64,000 nt of DNA from Pristionchus mayeri (taxonomy: Eukaryota; Nematoda; Chromadorea; Rhabditida; Neodiplogasteridae), in assembly GCA_036245805.1 (NCBI GenBank), contig BTRK01000003.1, forward strand, positions 42,053,215-42,117,214, given 5' to 3'. The translations under genes were made by a program, and so were the position numbers. The notes beneath the pieces are model-generated. The model was given only the letters and a program-made list of their open reading frames with translations. It had not been told where the DNA came from and searched no databases. Shown here one piece after another: positions 53,301 to 64,000 of this stretch (positions are counted from its first letter, which is position 1; every line of letters starts with the position of its first letter).

Positions 53301-55679
53301 CCAAAATTAAGCTGGCGAGAGGACACACCGAAAATTAAGCTGGTGAAAGCGCACACCCAAAATTAAGCTGGTAGAGGACACACCCAAAATTAAGCTGGTG
53401 AGAGGACACACCCAAAATTAAGCTGGTGAGAGGACACACCGAAAATTAAGCTGGTGAAAGCACACGCCCAAAATTAAGCTGGTAGAGGACACACCCAAAA
53501 TTAAGCTGGTGAGAGGACACACACAAAATTAAGCTGGTGAGAGGACACACCGAAAATTAAGCTGGTGAGAGTACACACCCAAAATTAAGCTGGTAGAGGA
53601 CACACCGAAAATTAAGCTGGTGAAAGCACACACCCAAAATTAAGCTGGTAGAGGACACACCCAAAATTAAGCTGGTGAGAGGACACACCCAAAATTATGC
53701 TGGTGAGAGGACACACCGAAAATTACGCTGGTGAGAGTACACACCCAAAATTAAGCTGGCGAGAGGACACACCGAAAATTAAGCTGGTGAAAGCACACAC
53801 CCAAAATTAAGCTGGTGAGAGGACACACCCAAAATTAAGCTGGTGAGAGGACACACCGAAAATTAAGCTGGTGAGAGTACATACCCAAAATTAAGCTGGC
53901 GAGAGGACACACCGAAAATTAAGCTGGTGAAAGCACACACCCAAAATTAAGCTGGTAGAGGACACACCCAAAATTAAGCTGGTGAGAGGACACACCCAAA
54001 ATTAAGCTGGTGAGAGGACACACCGAAAATTAAGCTGGTGAAAGCACACGCCCAAAATTAAGCTGGTAGAGGACACACCCAAAATTAAGCTGGTGAGAGG
54101 ACACACACAAAATTAAGCTGGTGAGAGGACACACCGAAAATTAAGCTGGTGAGAGTACACACCCAAAATTAAGCTGGTGAGAGGACACACCGAAAATTAA
54201 GCTGGTGAGAGTACACACCGAAAATTAAGCTGGTGAAAGCACACACCCAAAATTAAGCTGGTAGAGGACACACCGAAAATTAAGCTGGTGAAAGCACACA
54301 CCCAAAATTAAGCTGGTAGAGGACACACCCAAAATTAAGCTGGTGAGAGGACACACACAAAATTAAGCTGGTGAGAGGACACACCGAAAATTAAGCTGGT
54401 GAGAGTACACACCCAAAATTAAGCTGGTAGAGGACACACCCAAAATTAAGCTGGTGAGAGGACACACCCAAAATTAAGCTGGTGAGAGGACACACCGAAA
54501 ATTAAGCTGGTGAGAGTACGTACCCAAAATTAAGCTGGCGAGAGGACACACCGAAAATTAAGCTGGTGAAAGCACACACCCAAAATTAAGCTGGTAGAGG
54601 ACACACCCAAAATTAAGCTGGTGAGAGGACACACCCAAAATTAAGCTGGTGAGAGGACACACCGAAAATTAAGCTGGTGAGAGTACACACCCAAAATTAA
54701 GCTGGCGAGAGGACACACCGAAAATTAAGCTGGTGAAAGCACACACCCAAAATTAAGCTGGTAGAGGACACACCCAAAATTAAGCTGGTGAGAGGACACA
54801 CCCAAAATTAAGCTGGTGAGAGGACACACCGAAAATTAAGCTGGTGAGAGTACACACCCAAAATTAAGCTGGCGAAAGGACACACCGAAAATTAAGCTGG
54901 TAGAGGACACACCCAAAATTAAGCTGGTGAGAGGGCACACCGAAAATTAAGCTGGTGAGAGGACACACCCAAAATTAAGCTGGTGAGAGGACACACCGAA
55001 AATTAAGCTGGTGAAAGCACACACCCAAAATTAAGCTGGTAGAGGACACACCCAAAATTAAGCTGGTGAGAGGACACACCCAAAATTAAGCTGGTGAGAG
55101 GACACACCCAAAATTAAGCTGGTGAGAGGACACACCGAAAATTAAGCTGGTGAGAGTACACACCCAAAATTAAGCTGGCGAGAGGACACACCGAAAATTA
55201 AGCTGGTGAAAGCACACACCCAAAATTAAGCTGGTAGAGGACACACCCAAAATTAAGCTGGTGAGAGGACACACACAAAATTAAGCTGGTGAGAGGACAC
55301 ACCGAAAATTAAGCTGGTGAGAGTACACACCCAAAATTAAGCTGGTAGAGGACACACCCAAAATTAAGCTGGTGAGAGGACACACCCAAAATTAAGCTGG
55401 TGAGAGGACACACCGAAAATTAAGCTGGTGAGAGTACATACCCAAAATTAAGCTGGCGAGAGGACACACCGAAAATTAAGCTGGTGAAAGCACACACCCA
55501 AAATTAAGCTGGTAGAGGACACACCCAAAATTAAGCTGGTGAGAGGACACACCCAAAATTAAGCTGGTGAGAGGACACACCGAAAATTAAGCTGGTGAGA
55601 GTACACACCCAAAATTAAGCTGGCGAGAGGACACACCGAAAATTAAGCTGGTGAAAGCACACACCCAAAATTAAGCTGG
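50353..55679 (+). repeat. Multi-kb satellite segment, first copy
   Basis: Matches 55862-61188 at a constant offset of 5509 bp. Marker variants recur at that spacing: TACATACTC at 51291 and 52320 with 56800 and 57829; AAGCTAGTAG at 51751 with 57260; TTACGC at 53723 with 59232; TACGTACCC at 54517 with 60026. Ends are approximate and set where the monomer order first differs by eye. Confidence 0.8.
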
Positions 55680-55861
55680 TGAGAGGACACACCCAAAATT
55701 AAGCTGGTGAGAGGACACACCGAAAATTAAGCTGGTGAGAGTACACACCCAAAATTAAGCTGGCGAGAGGACACACCCAAAATTAAATTGGTAGAGGACA
55801 CACCCAAAATTAAGCTGGTGAGAGGACACACCCAAAATTAAGCTGGTGAGAGGACACACCG

Positions 55862-58800
55862 AAAATTAAGCTGGTGAGAGGACACACCGAAAATTAAGCT
55901 GGTAGAGGACACACCCAAAATTAAGCTGGTGAGAGGACACACCCAAAATTAAGCTGGTGAGAGGACACACCGAAAATTAAGCTGGTGAGAGTACACACCC
56001 AAAATTAAGCTGGTGAAAGCACACACCCAAAATTAAATTGGTAGAGGACACACCCAAAATTAAGCTGGTGAGAGGACACACCCAAAATTAAGCTGGTGAG
56101 AGGACACACCGAAAATTAAGCTGGTGAGAGTACACACCCAAAATTAAGCTGGTGAGAGGACACACCCAAAATTAAGCTGGTGAGAGGACACACCGAAAAT
56201 TAAGCTGGTGAGAGTACACACCCAAAATTAAGCTGGCGAGAGGACACACCGAAAATTAAGCTGGTGAAAGCACACACCCAAAATTAAGCTGGTAGAGGAC
56301 ACACCCAAAATTAAGCTGGTGAGAGGACACACCCAAAATTAAGCTGGTGAGAGGACACACCGAAAATTAAGCTGGTGAGAGTACACACCCAAAATTAAGC
56401 TGGCGAAAGGACACACCGAAAATTAAGCTGGTAGAGGACACACCCAAAATTAAGCTGGTGAGAGGGCACACCGAAAATTAAGCTGGTGAGAGGACACACC
56501 CAAAATTAAGCTGGTGAGAGGACACACCGAAAATTAAGCTGGTGAAAGCACACACCCAAAATTAAGCTGGTAGAGGACACACCCAAAATTAAGCTGGTGA
56601 GAGGACACACCCAAAATTAAGCTGGTGAGAGGACACACCGAAAATTAAGCTGGTGAGAGTACACACCCAAAATTAAGCTGGCGAGAGGACACACCGAAAA
56701 TTAAGCTGGTGAAAGCACACACCCAAAATTAAGCTGGTGAGAGGACACACCCAAAATTAAGCTGGTGAGAGGACACACCGAAAATTAAGCTGGTGAGAGT
56801 ACATACTCAAAATTAAGCTGGCGAGAGGACACACCGAAAATTAAGCTGGTGAAAGCGCACACCCAAAATTAAGCTGGTAGAGGACACACCCAAAATTAAG
56901 CTGGTGAGAGGACACACCCAAAATTAAGCTGGTGAGAGGACACACCGAAAATTAAGCTGGTGAAAGCACACGCCCAAAATTAAGCTGGTAGAGGACACAC
57001 CCAAAATTAAATTGGTAGAGGACACACCCAAAATTAAGCTGGTGAGAGGACACACCCAAAATTAAGCTGGTGAGAGGACACACCGAAAATTAAGCTGGTG
57101 AGAGTACACACCCAAAATTAAGCTGGTGAGAGGACACACCCAAAATTAAGCTGGTGAGAGGACACACCGAAAATTAAGCTGGTGAGAGTACACACCCAAA
57201 ATTAAGCTGGCGAGAGGACACACCGAAAATTAAGCTGGTGAAAGCACACACCCAAAATTAAGCTAGTAGAGGACACACCCAAAATTAAGCTGGTGAGAGG
57301 ACACACCCAAAATTAAGCTGGTGAGAGGACACACCGAAAATTAAGCTGGTGAGAGTACACACCCAAAATTAAGCTGGCGAAAGGACACACCGAAAATTAA
57401 GCTGGTAGAGGACACACCCAAAATTAAGCTGGTGAGAGGGCACACCGAAAATTAAGCTGGTGAGAGGACACACCCAAAATTAAGCTGGTGAGAGGACACA
57501 CCGAAAATTAAGCTGGTGAAAGCACACACCCAAAATTAAGCTGGTAGAGGACACACCCAAAATTAAGCTGGTGAGAGGACACACCCAAAATTAAGCTGGT
57601 AGAGGACACACCCAAAATTAAGCTGGTGAGAGGACACACCCAAAATTAAGCTGGTGAGAGGACACACCGAAAATTAAGCTGGTGAGAGTACACACCCAAA
57701 ATTAAGCTGGCGAGAGGACACACCGAAAATTAAGCTGGTGAAAGCACACACCCAAAATTAAGCTGGTGAGAGGACACACCCAAAATTAAGCTGGTGAGAG
57801 GACACACCGAAAATTAAGCTGGTGAGAGTACATACTCAAAATTAAGCTGGCGAGAGGACACACCGAAAATTAAGCTGGTGAAAGCGCACACCCAAAATTA
57901 AGCTGGTAGAGGACACACCCAAAATTAAGCTGGTGAGAGGACACACCCAAAATTAAGCTGGTGAGAGGACACACCGAAAATTAAGCTGGTGAAAGCACAC
58001 GCCCAAAATTAAGCTGGTAGAGGACACACCCAAAATTAAATTGGTAGAGGACACACCCAAAATTAAGCTGGTGAGAGGACACACCCAAAATTAAGCTGGT
58101 GAGAGGACACACCGAAAATTAAGCTGGTGAGAGTACACACCCAAAATTAAGCTGGTGAGAGGACACACCCAAAATTAAGCTGGTGAGAGGACACACCGAA
58201 AATTAAGCTGGTGAGAGTACACACCCAAAATTAAGCTGGCGAGAGGACACACCGAAAATTAAGCTGGTGAAAGCACACACCCAAAATTAAGCTAGTAGAG
58301 GACACACCCAAAATTAAGCTGGTGAGAGGACACACCCAAAATTAAGCTGGTGAGAGGACACACCGAAAATTAAGCTGGTGAGAGTACACACCCAAAATTA
58401 AGCTGGCGAAAGGACACACCGAAAATTAAGCTGGTAGAGGACACACCCAAAATTAAGCTGGTGAGAGGGCACACCGAAAATTAAGCTGGTGAGAGGACAC
58501 ACCCAAAATTAAGCTGGTGAGAGGACACACCGAAAATTAAGCTGGTGAAAGCACACACCCAAAATTAAGCTGGTAGAGGACACACCCAAAATTAAGCTGG
58601 TGAGAGGACACACCCAAAATTAAGCTGGTGAGAGGACACACCGAAAATTAAGCTGGTGAGAGTACACACCCAAAATTAAGCTGGCGAGAGGACACACCGA
58701 AAATTAAGCTGGTGAAAGCACACACCCAAAATTAAGCTGGTGAGAGGACACACCCAAAATTAAGCTGGTGAGAGGACACACCGAAAATTAAGCTGGTGAG

Positions 58801-61188
58801 AGTACATACCCAAAATTAAGCTGGCGAGAGGACACACCGAAAATTAAGCTGGTGAAAGCGCACACCCAAAATTAAGCTGGTAGAGGACACACCCAAAATT
58901 AAGCTGGTGAGAGGACACACCCAAAATTAAGCTGGTGAGAGGACACACCGAAAATTAAGCTGGTGAAAGCACACGCCCAAAATTAAGCTGGTAGAGGACA
59001 CACCCAAAATTAAGCTGGTGAGAGGACACACACAAAATTAAGCTGGTGAGAGGACACACCGAAAATTAAGCTGGTGAGAGTACACACCCAAAATTAAGCT
59101 GGTAGAGGACACACCGAAAATTAAGCTGGTGAAAGCACACACCCAAAATTAAGCTGGTAGAGGACACACCCAAAATTAAGCTGGTGAGAGGACACACCCA
59201 AAATTATGCTGGTGAGAGGACACACCGAAAATTACGCTGGTGAGAGTACACACCCAAAATTAAGCTGGCGAGAGGACACACCGAAAATTAAGCTGGTGAA
59301 AGCACACACCCAAAATTAAGCTGGTGAGAGGACACACCCAAAATTAAGCTGGTGAGAGGACACACCGAAAATTAAGCTGGTGAGAGTACATACCCAAAAT
59401 TAAGCTGGCGAGAGGACACACCGAAAATTAAGCTGGTGAAAGCACACACCCAAAATTAAGCTGGTAGAGGACACACCCAAAATTAAGCTGGTGAGAGGAC
59501 ACACCCAAAATTAAGCTGGTGAGAGGACACACCGAAAATTAAGCTGGTGAAAGCACACGCCCAAAATTAAGCTGGTAGAGGACACACCCAAAATTAAGCT
59601 GGTGAGAGGACACACACAAAATTAAGCTGGTGAGAGGACACACCGAAAATTAAGCTGGTGAGAGTACACACCCAAAATTAAGCTGGTGAGAGGACACACC
59701 GAAAATTAAGCTGGTGAGAGTACACACCGAAAATTAAGCTGGTGAAAGCACACACCCAAAATTAAGCTGGTAGAGGACACACCGAAAATTAAGCTGGTGA
59801 AAGCACACACCCAAAATTAAGCTGGTAGAGGACACACCCAAAATTAAGCTGGTGAGAGGACACACACAAAATTAAGCTGGTGAGAGGACACACCGAAAAT
59901 TAAGCTGGTGAGAGTACACACCCAAAATTAAGCTGGTAGAGGACACACCCAAAATTAAGCTGGTGAGAGGACACACCCAAAATTAAGCTGGTGAGAGGAC
60001 ACACCGAAAATTAAGCTGGTGAGAGTACGTACCCAAAATTAAGCTGGCGAGAGGACACACCGAAAATTAAGCTGGTGAAAGCACACACCCAAAATTAAGC
60101 TGGTAGAGGACACACCCAAAATTAAGCTGGTGAGAGGACACACCCAAAATTAAGCTGGTGAGAGGACACACCGAAAATTAAGCTGGTGAGAGTACACACC
60201 CAAAATTAAGCTGGCGAGAGGACACACCGAAAATTAAGCTGGTGAAAGCACACACCCAAAATTAAGCTGGTAGAGGACACACCCAAAATTAAGCTGGTGA
60301 GAGGACACACCCAAAATTAAGCTGGTGAGAGGACACACCGAAAATTAAGCTGGTGAGAGTACACACCCAAAATTAAGCTGGCGAAAGGACACACCGAAAA
60401 TTAAGCTGGTAGAGGACACACCCAAAATTAAGCTGGTGAGAGGGCACACCGAAAATTAAGCTGGTGAGAGGACACACCCAAAATTAAGCTGGTGAGAGGA
60501 CACACCGAAAATTAAGCTGGTGAAAGCACACACCCAAAATTAAGCTGGTAGAGGACACACCCAAAATTAAGCTGGTGAGAGGACACACCCAAAATTAAGC
60601 TGGTGAGAGGACACACCCAAAATTAAGCTGGTGAGAGGACACACCGAAAATTAAGCTGGTGAGAGTACACACCCAAAATTAAGCTGGCGAGAGGACACAC
60701 CGAAAATTAAGCTGGTGAAAGCACACACCCAAAATTAAGCTGGTAGAGGACACACCCAAAATTAAGCTGGTGAGAGGACACACACAAAATTAAGCTGGTG
60801 AGAGGACACACCGAAAATTAAGCTGGTGAGAGTACACACCCAAAATTAAGCTGGTAGAGGACACACCCAAAATTAAGCTGGTGAGAGGACACACCCAAAA
60901 TTAAGCTGGTGAGAGGACACACCGAAAATTAAGCTGGTGAGAGTACATACCCAAAATTAAGCTGGCGAGAGGACACACCGAAAATTAAGCTGGTGAAAGC
61001 ACACACCCAAAATTAAGCTGGTAGAGGACACACCCAAAATTAAGCTGGTGAGAGGACACACCCAAAATTAAGCTGGTGAGAGGACACACCGAAAATTAAG
61101 CTGGTGAGAGTACACACCCAAAATTAAGCTGGCGAGAGGACACACCGAAAATTAAGCTGGTGAAAGCACACACCCAAAATTAAGCTGG
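55862..61188 (+). repeat. Multi-kb satellite segment, second copy
   Basis: Second copy of the 5.3-kb segment at 50353-55679, nearly adjacent to the first (about 180 bp between matched parts). Both copies also contain an internal duplication with a 1029-bp offset (TACATACTC at 56800 and 57829). Confidence 0.8.
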
Positions 61189-64000
61189 TAGAGGACACAC
61201 CCAAAATTAAGCTGGTGAGAGGACACACCCAAAATTAAGCTGGTGAGAGGACACACCGAAAATTAAGCTGGTGAGAGTACACACCCAAAATTAAGCTGGC
61301 GAAAGGACACACCGAAAATTAAGCTGGTAGAGGACACACCCAAAATTAAGCTGGTGAGAGGGCACACCGAAAATTAAGCTGGTGAGAGGACACACCCAAA
61401 ATTAAGCTGGTGAGAGGACACACCGAAAATTAAGCTGGTGAAAGCACACACCCAAAATTAAGCTGGTGAGAGGACACACCCAAAATTAAGCTGGTGAGAG
61501 GACACACCCAAAATTAAGCTGGTGAGAGGACACACCGAAAATTAAGCTGGTGAGAGTACACACCCAAAATTAAGCTGGCGAGAGGACACACCGAAAATTA
61601 AGCTGGTGAAAGCACACACCCAAAATTAAGCTGGTGAGAGGACACACCCAAAATTAAGCTGGTGAGAGGACACACCGAAAATTAAGCTGGTGAGAGTACA
61701 TACCCAAAATTAAGCTGGTGAGAGGACACACCCAAAATTAAGCTGGTGAGAGGACACACCGAAAATTAAGCTGGTGAGAGTACACACCCAAAATTAAGCT
61801 GGCGAGAGGACACACCGAAAATTAAGCTGGTGAAAGCACACACCCAAAATTAAGCTGGTGAGAGGACACACCCAAAATTAAGCTGGTGAGAGGACACACC
61901 GAAAATTAAGCTGGTGAGAGTACATACCCAAAATTAAGCTGGCGAGAGGACACACCGAAAATTAAGCTGGTGAAAGCACACACCCAAAATTAAGCTGGTA
62001 GAGGACACACCCAAAATTAAGCTGGTGAGAGGACACACACAAAATTAAGCTGGTGAGAGGACACACCGAAAATTAAGCTGGTGAGAGTACACACCCAAAA
62101 TTAAGCTGGCGAGAGGACACACCGAAAATTAAGCTGGTGAAAGCACACACCCAAAATTAAATTGGTAGAGGACACACCCAAAATTAAGCTGGTGAGAGGA
62201 CACACCCAAAATTAAGCTGGTGAGAGGACACACCGAAAATTAAGCTGGTGAGAGTACACACCCAAAATTAAGCTGGCGAGAGGACACACCGAAAATTAAG
62301 CTGGTGAAAGCACACACCCAAAATTAAGCTGGTAGAGGACACACCCAAAATTAAGCTGGTGAGAGGACGCACCCAAAATTAAGCTGGTGAGAGGACACAC
62401 CGAAAATTAAGCTGTTGAGAGTACACACCCAAAATTAAGCTGGTGAGAGGACACACCGAAAATTAAGCTGGTGAGAGTACACACCCAAAATTAAGCTGGC
62501 GAGAGGACACACCGAAAATTAAGCTGGTGAAAGCACACACCCAAAATTAAGCTGGTGAGAGGACACACCCAAAATTAAGCTGGTGAGAGGACACACCGAA
62601 AATTAAGCTGGTGAGAGTACATACCCAAAATTAAGCTGGCGAGAGGACACACCGAAAATTAAGCTGGTGAAAGCGCACACCCAAAATTAAGCTGGTAGAG
62701 GACACACCCAAAATTAAGCTGGTGAGAGGACACACCCAAAATTAAGCTGGTGAGAGGACACACCGAAAATTAAGCTGGTGAAAGCACACGCCCAAAATTA
62801 AGCTGGTAGAGGACACACCCAAAATTAAGCTGGTGAGAGGACACACACAAAATTAAGCTGGTGAGAGGACACACCGAAAATTAAGCTGGTGAGAGTACAC
62901 ACCCAAAATTAAGCTGGTAGAGGACACACCGAAAATTAAGCTGGTGAAAGCACACACCCAAAATTAAGCTGGTAGAGGACACACCCAAAATTAAGCTGGT
63001 GAGAGGACACACCCAAAATTAAGCTGGTGAGAGGACACACCGAAAATTAAGCTGGTGAGAGTACACACCCAAAATTAAGCTGGCGAGAGGACACACCGAA
63101 AATTAAGCTGGTGAAAGCACACACCCAAAATTAAGCTGGTGAGAGGACACACCCAAAATTAAGCTGGTGAGAGGACACACCGAAAATTAAGCTGGTGAGA
63201 GTACATACCCAAAATTAAGCTGGCGAGAGGACACACCGAAAATTAAGCTGGTGAAAGCACACACCCAAAATTAAGATGGTAGAGGACACACCCAAAATTA
63301 AGCTGGTGAGAGGACACACCCAAAATTAAGCTGGTGAGAGGACACACCGAAAATTAAGCTGGTGAAAGCACACGCCCAAAATTAAGCTGGTAGAGGACAC
63401 ACCCAAAATTAAGCTGGTGAGAGGACACACACAAAATTAAGCTGGTGAGAGGACACACCGAAAATTAAGCTGGTGAGAGTACACACCCAAAATTAAGCTG
63501 GTGAGAGGACACACCGAAAATTAAGCTGGTGAGAGTACACACCGAAAATTAAGCTGGTGAAAGCACACACCCAAAATTAAGCTGGTAGAGGACACACCGA
63601 AAATTAAGCTGGTGAAAGCACACACCCAAAATTAAGCTGGTAGAGGACACACCCAAAATTAAGCTGGTGAGAGGACACACACAAAATTAAGCTGGTGAGA
63701 GGACACACCCAAAATTAAGCTGGTGAGAGGACACACACAAAATTAAGCTGGTGAGAGGACACACCGAAAATTAAGCTGGTGAGAGTACACACCCAAAATT
63801 AAGCTGGTAGAGGACACACCCAAAATTAAGCTGGTGAGAGGACACACCCAAAATTAAGCTGGTGAGAGGACACACCGAAAATTAAGCTGGTGAGAGTACA
63901 TACCCAAAATTAAGCTGGCGAGAGGACACACCGAAAATTAAGCTGGTGAAAGCACACACCCAAAATTAAGCTGGTAGAGGACACACCGAAAATTAAGCTG

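Larger units (their letters stand above)
17491..64000 (+). repeat. Satellite DNA array, 28-bp monomer with higher-order repeats
   Basis: About 46.5 kb of head-to-tail monomers, interrupted only by three 137-bp inserts. Each monomer is AAGCTGG, a variable middle, CACAC, then CC or CG, then AAAATT. Main classes by middle sequence: TGAAAGCA, TAGAGGA (one base shorter, 27 bp), TGAGAGGA ending CC, AC or CG, TGAGAGTA, and CGAGAGGA ending CG. A frequent order (GAAAGC, TAGAGG, GAGAGG-AC, GAGAGG-CG, GAGAGTA, CGAGAGG) repeats every 167 bp, for example from 25341 to 25508. Rare variants (GATAGG, AAATTGG, GGGCACACC, GCGCACACC, TACATACTC) are confined to subregions and recur at multi-kb offsets. Roughly 1,650 monomers are in view and the array continues past the window. 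No monomer encodes a conserved protein. Confidence 0.97.

Noticed and set aside
33590..62165. AAATTGG satellite variants as gene conversion from the SINE-like insert, which contains TAAATTGGTAG
   Set aside because: The shared stretch is only 11 bp, most of which the ordinary monomer already has. Two point changes (GC to AT) explain it without conversion.
17491..64000. Regular repeat array as a CRISPR array
   Set aside because: There are no unique spacers between repeats, the monomers are contiguous, the context is eukaryotic with introns and retrotransposons, and no cas genes are present.
17491..64000. Telomere or subtelomeric repeat, because monomers contain TTAAGC, one base from the nematode telomere unit TTAGGC
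   Set aside because: TTAAGC occurs once per 28 bp inside a longer conserved monomer. The single TTAGGC at about 47027 is an isolated point change, not a tandem run.

Overview
The window reads as nuclear DNA of a nematode, most likely a diplogastrid such as Pristionchus (inference). Protein-coding information is split into many short exons (13 exons for about 382 codons in the first gene). Introns end in TTTCAG/TTCAG-type acceptors. There is a secreted, GPI-tailed CUB-like protein, a one-finger-per-exon C2H2 zinc-finger gene and a fragment of an RTE-type non-LTR retrotransposon. All exon models were assembled by hand from splice signals and reading frame, with no transcript or database support.

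Layout. 1-1328: no gene, apart from a GATA-type site at 1228. 1329-5733: an intact 13-exon gene on the + strand, from signal peptide to GPI-type tail; one intron carries a roughly 840-bp foldback element with TA target duplication. 5734-8836: no gene I can support. 8847-14522: a C2H2 zinc-finger gene, now broken. Its 5' half contains a tandemly duplicated five-exon module. Its 3' half is a row of phase-1 exons, each encoding one finger. The fifth finger exon is split by a 5'-truncated RTE-type element with an 11-bp target duplication, and the sixth has an in-frame stop.

11572-16974 is a large inverted repeat. Arms of 2314 bp (11572-13885 and 14661-16974) are at least 99.9% identical by eye and mirror about coordinate 14273. 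The spacer contains the last zinc-finger exons and a 138-bp antisense piece copied from inside the retrotransposon, which looks like a template-switch scar. The palindrome ends at base 16974 and a satellite array begins at 16975.

16975-64000, about 47 kb or 73% of the window, is one satellite family with a 28-bp monomer and a 27-bp variant. The first ~516 bp run in one orientation and the rest in the opposite one (flip at 17490/17491). Monomer variants form a common six-member higher-order unit of 167 bp, and rare marker mutations show multi-kb duplications (constant offsets of 5509, 8310 and 12841 bp). Three copies of a 137-bp tRNA/SINE-like sequence sit in the array between 20.4 and 22.1 kb. 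The array runs off the window end.

I see no operon, CRISPR or defence system. The notable biology is structural: a gene invaded by a retrotransposon, copied as a near-perfect palindrome through an apparent templated jump, and joined directly to a young, rapidly amplifying satellite.
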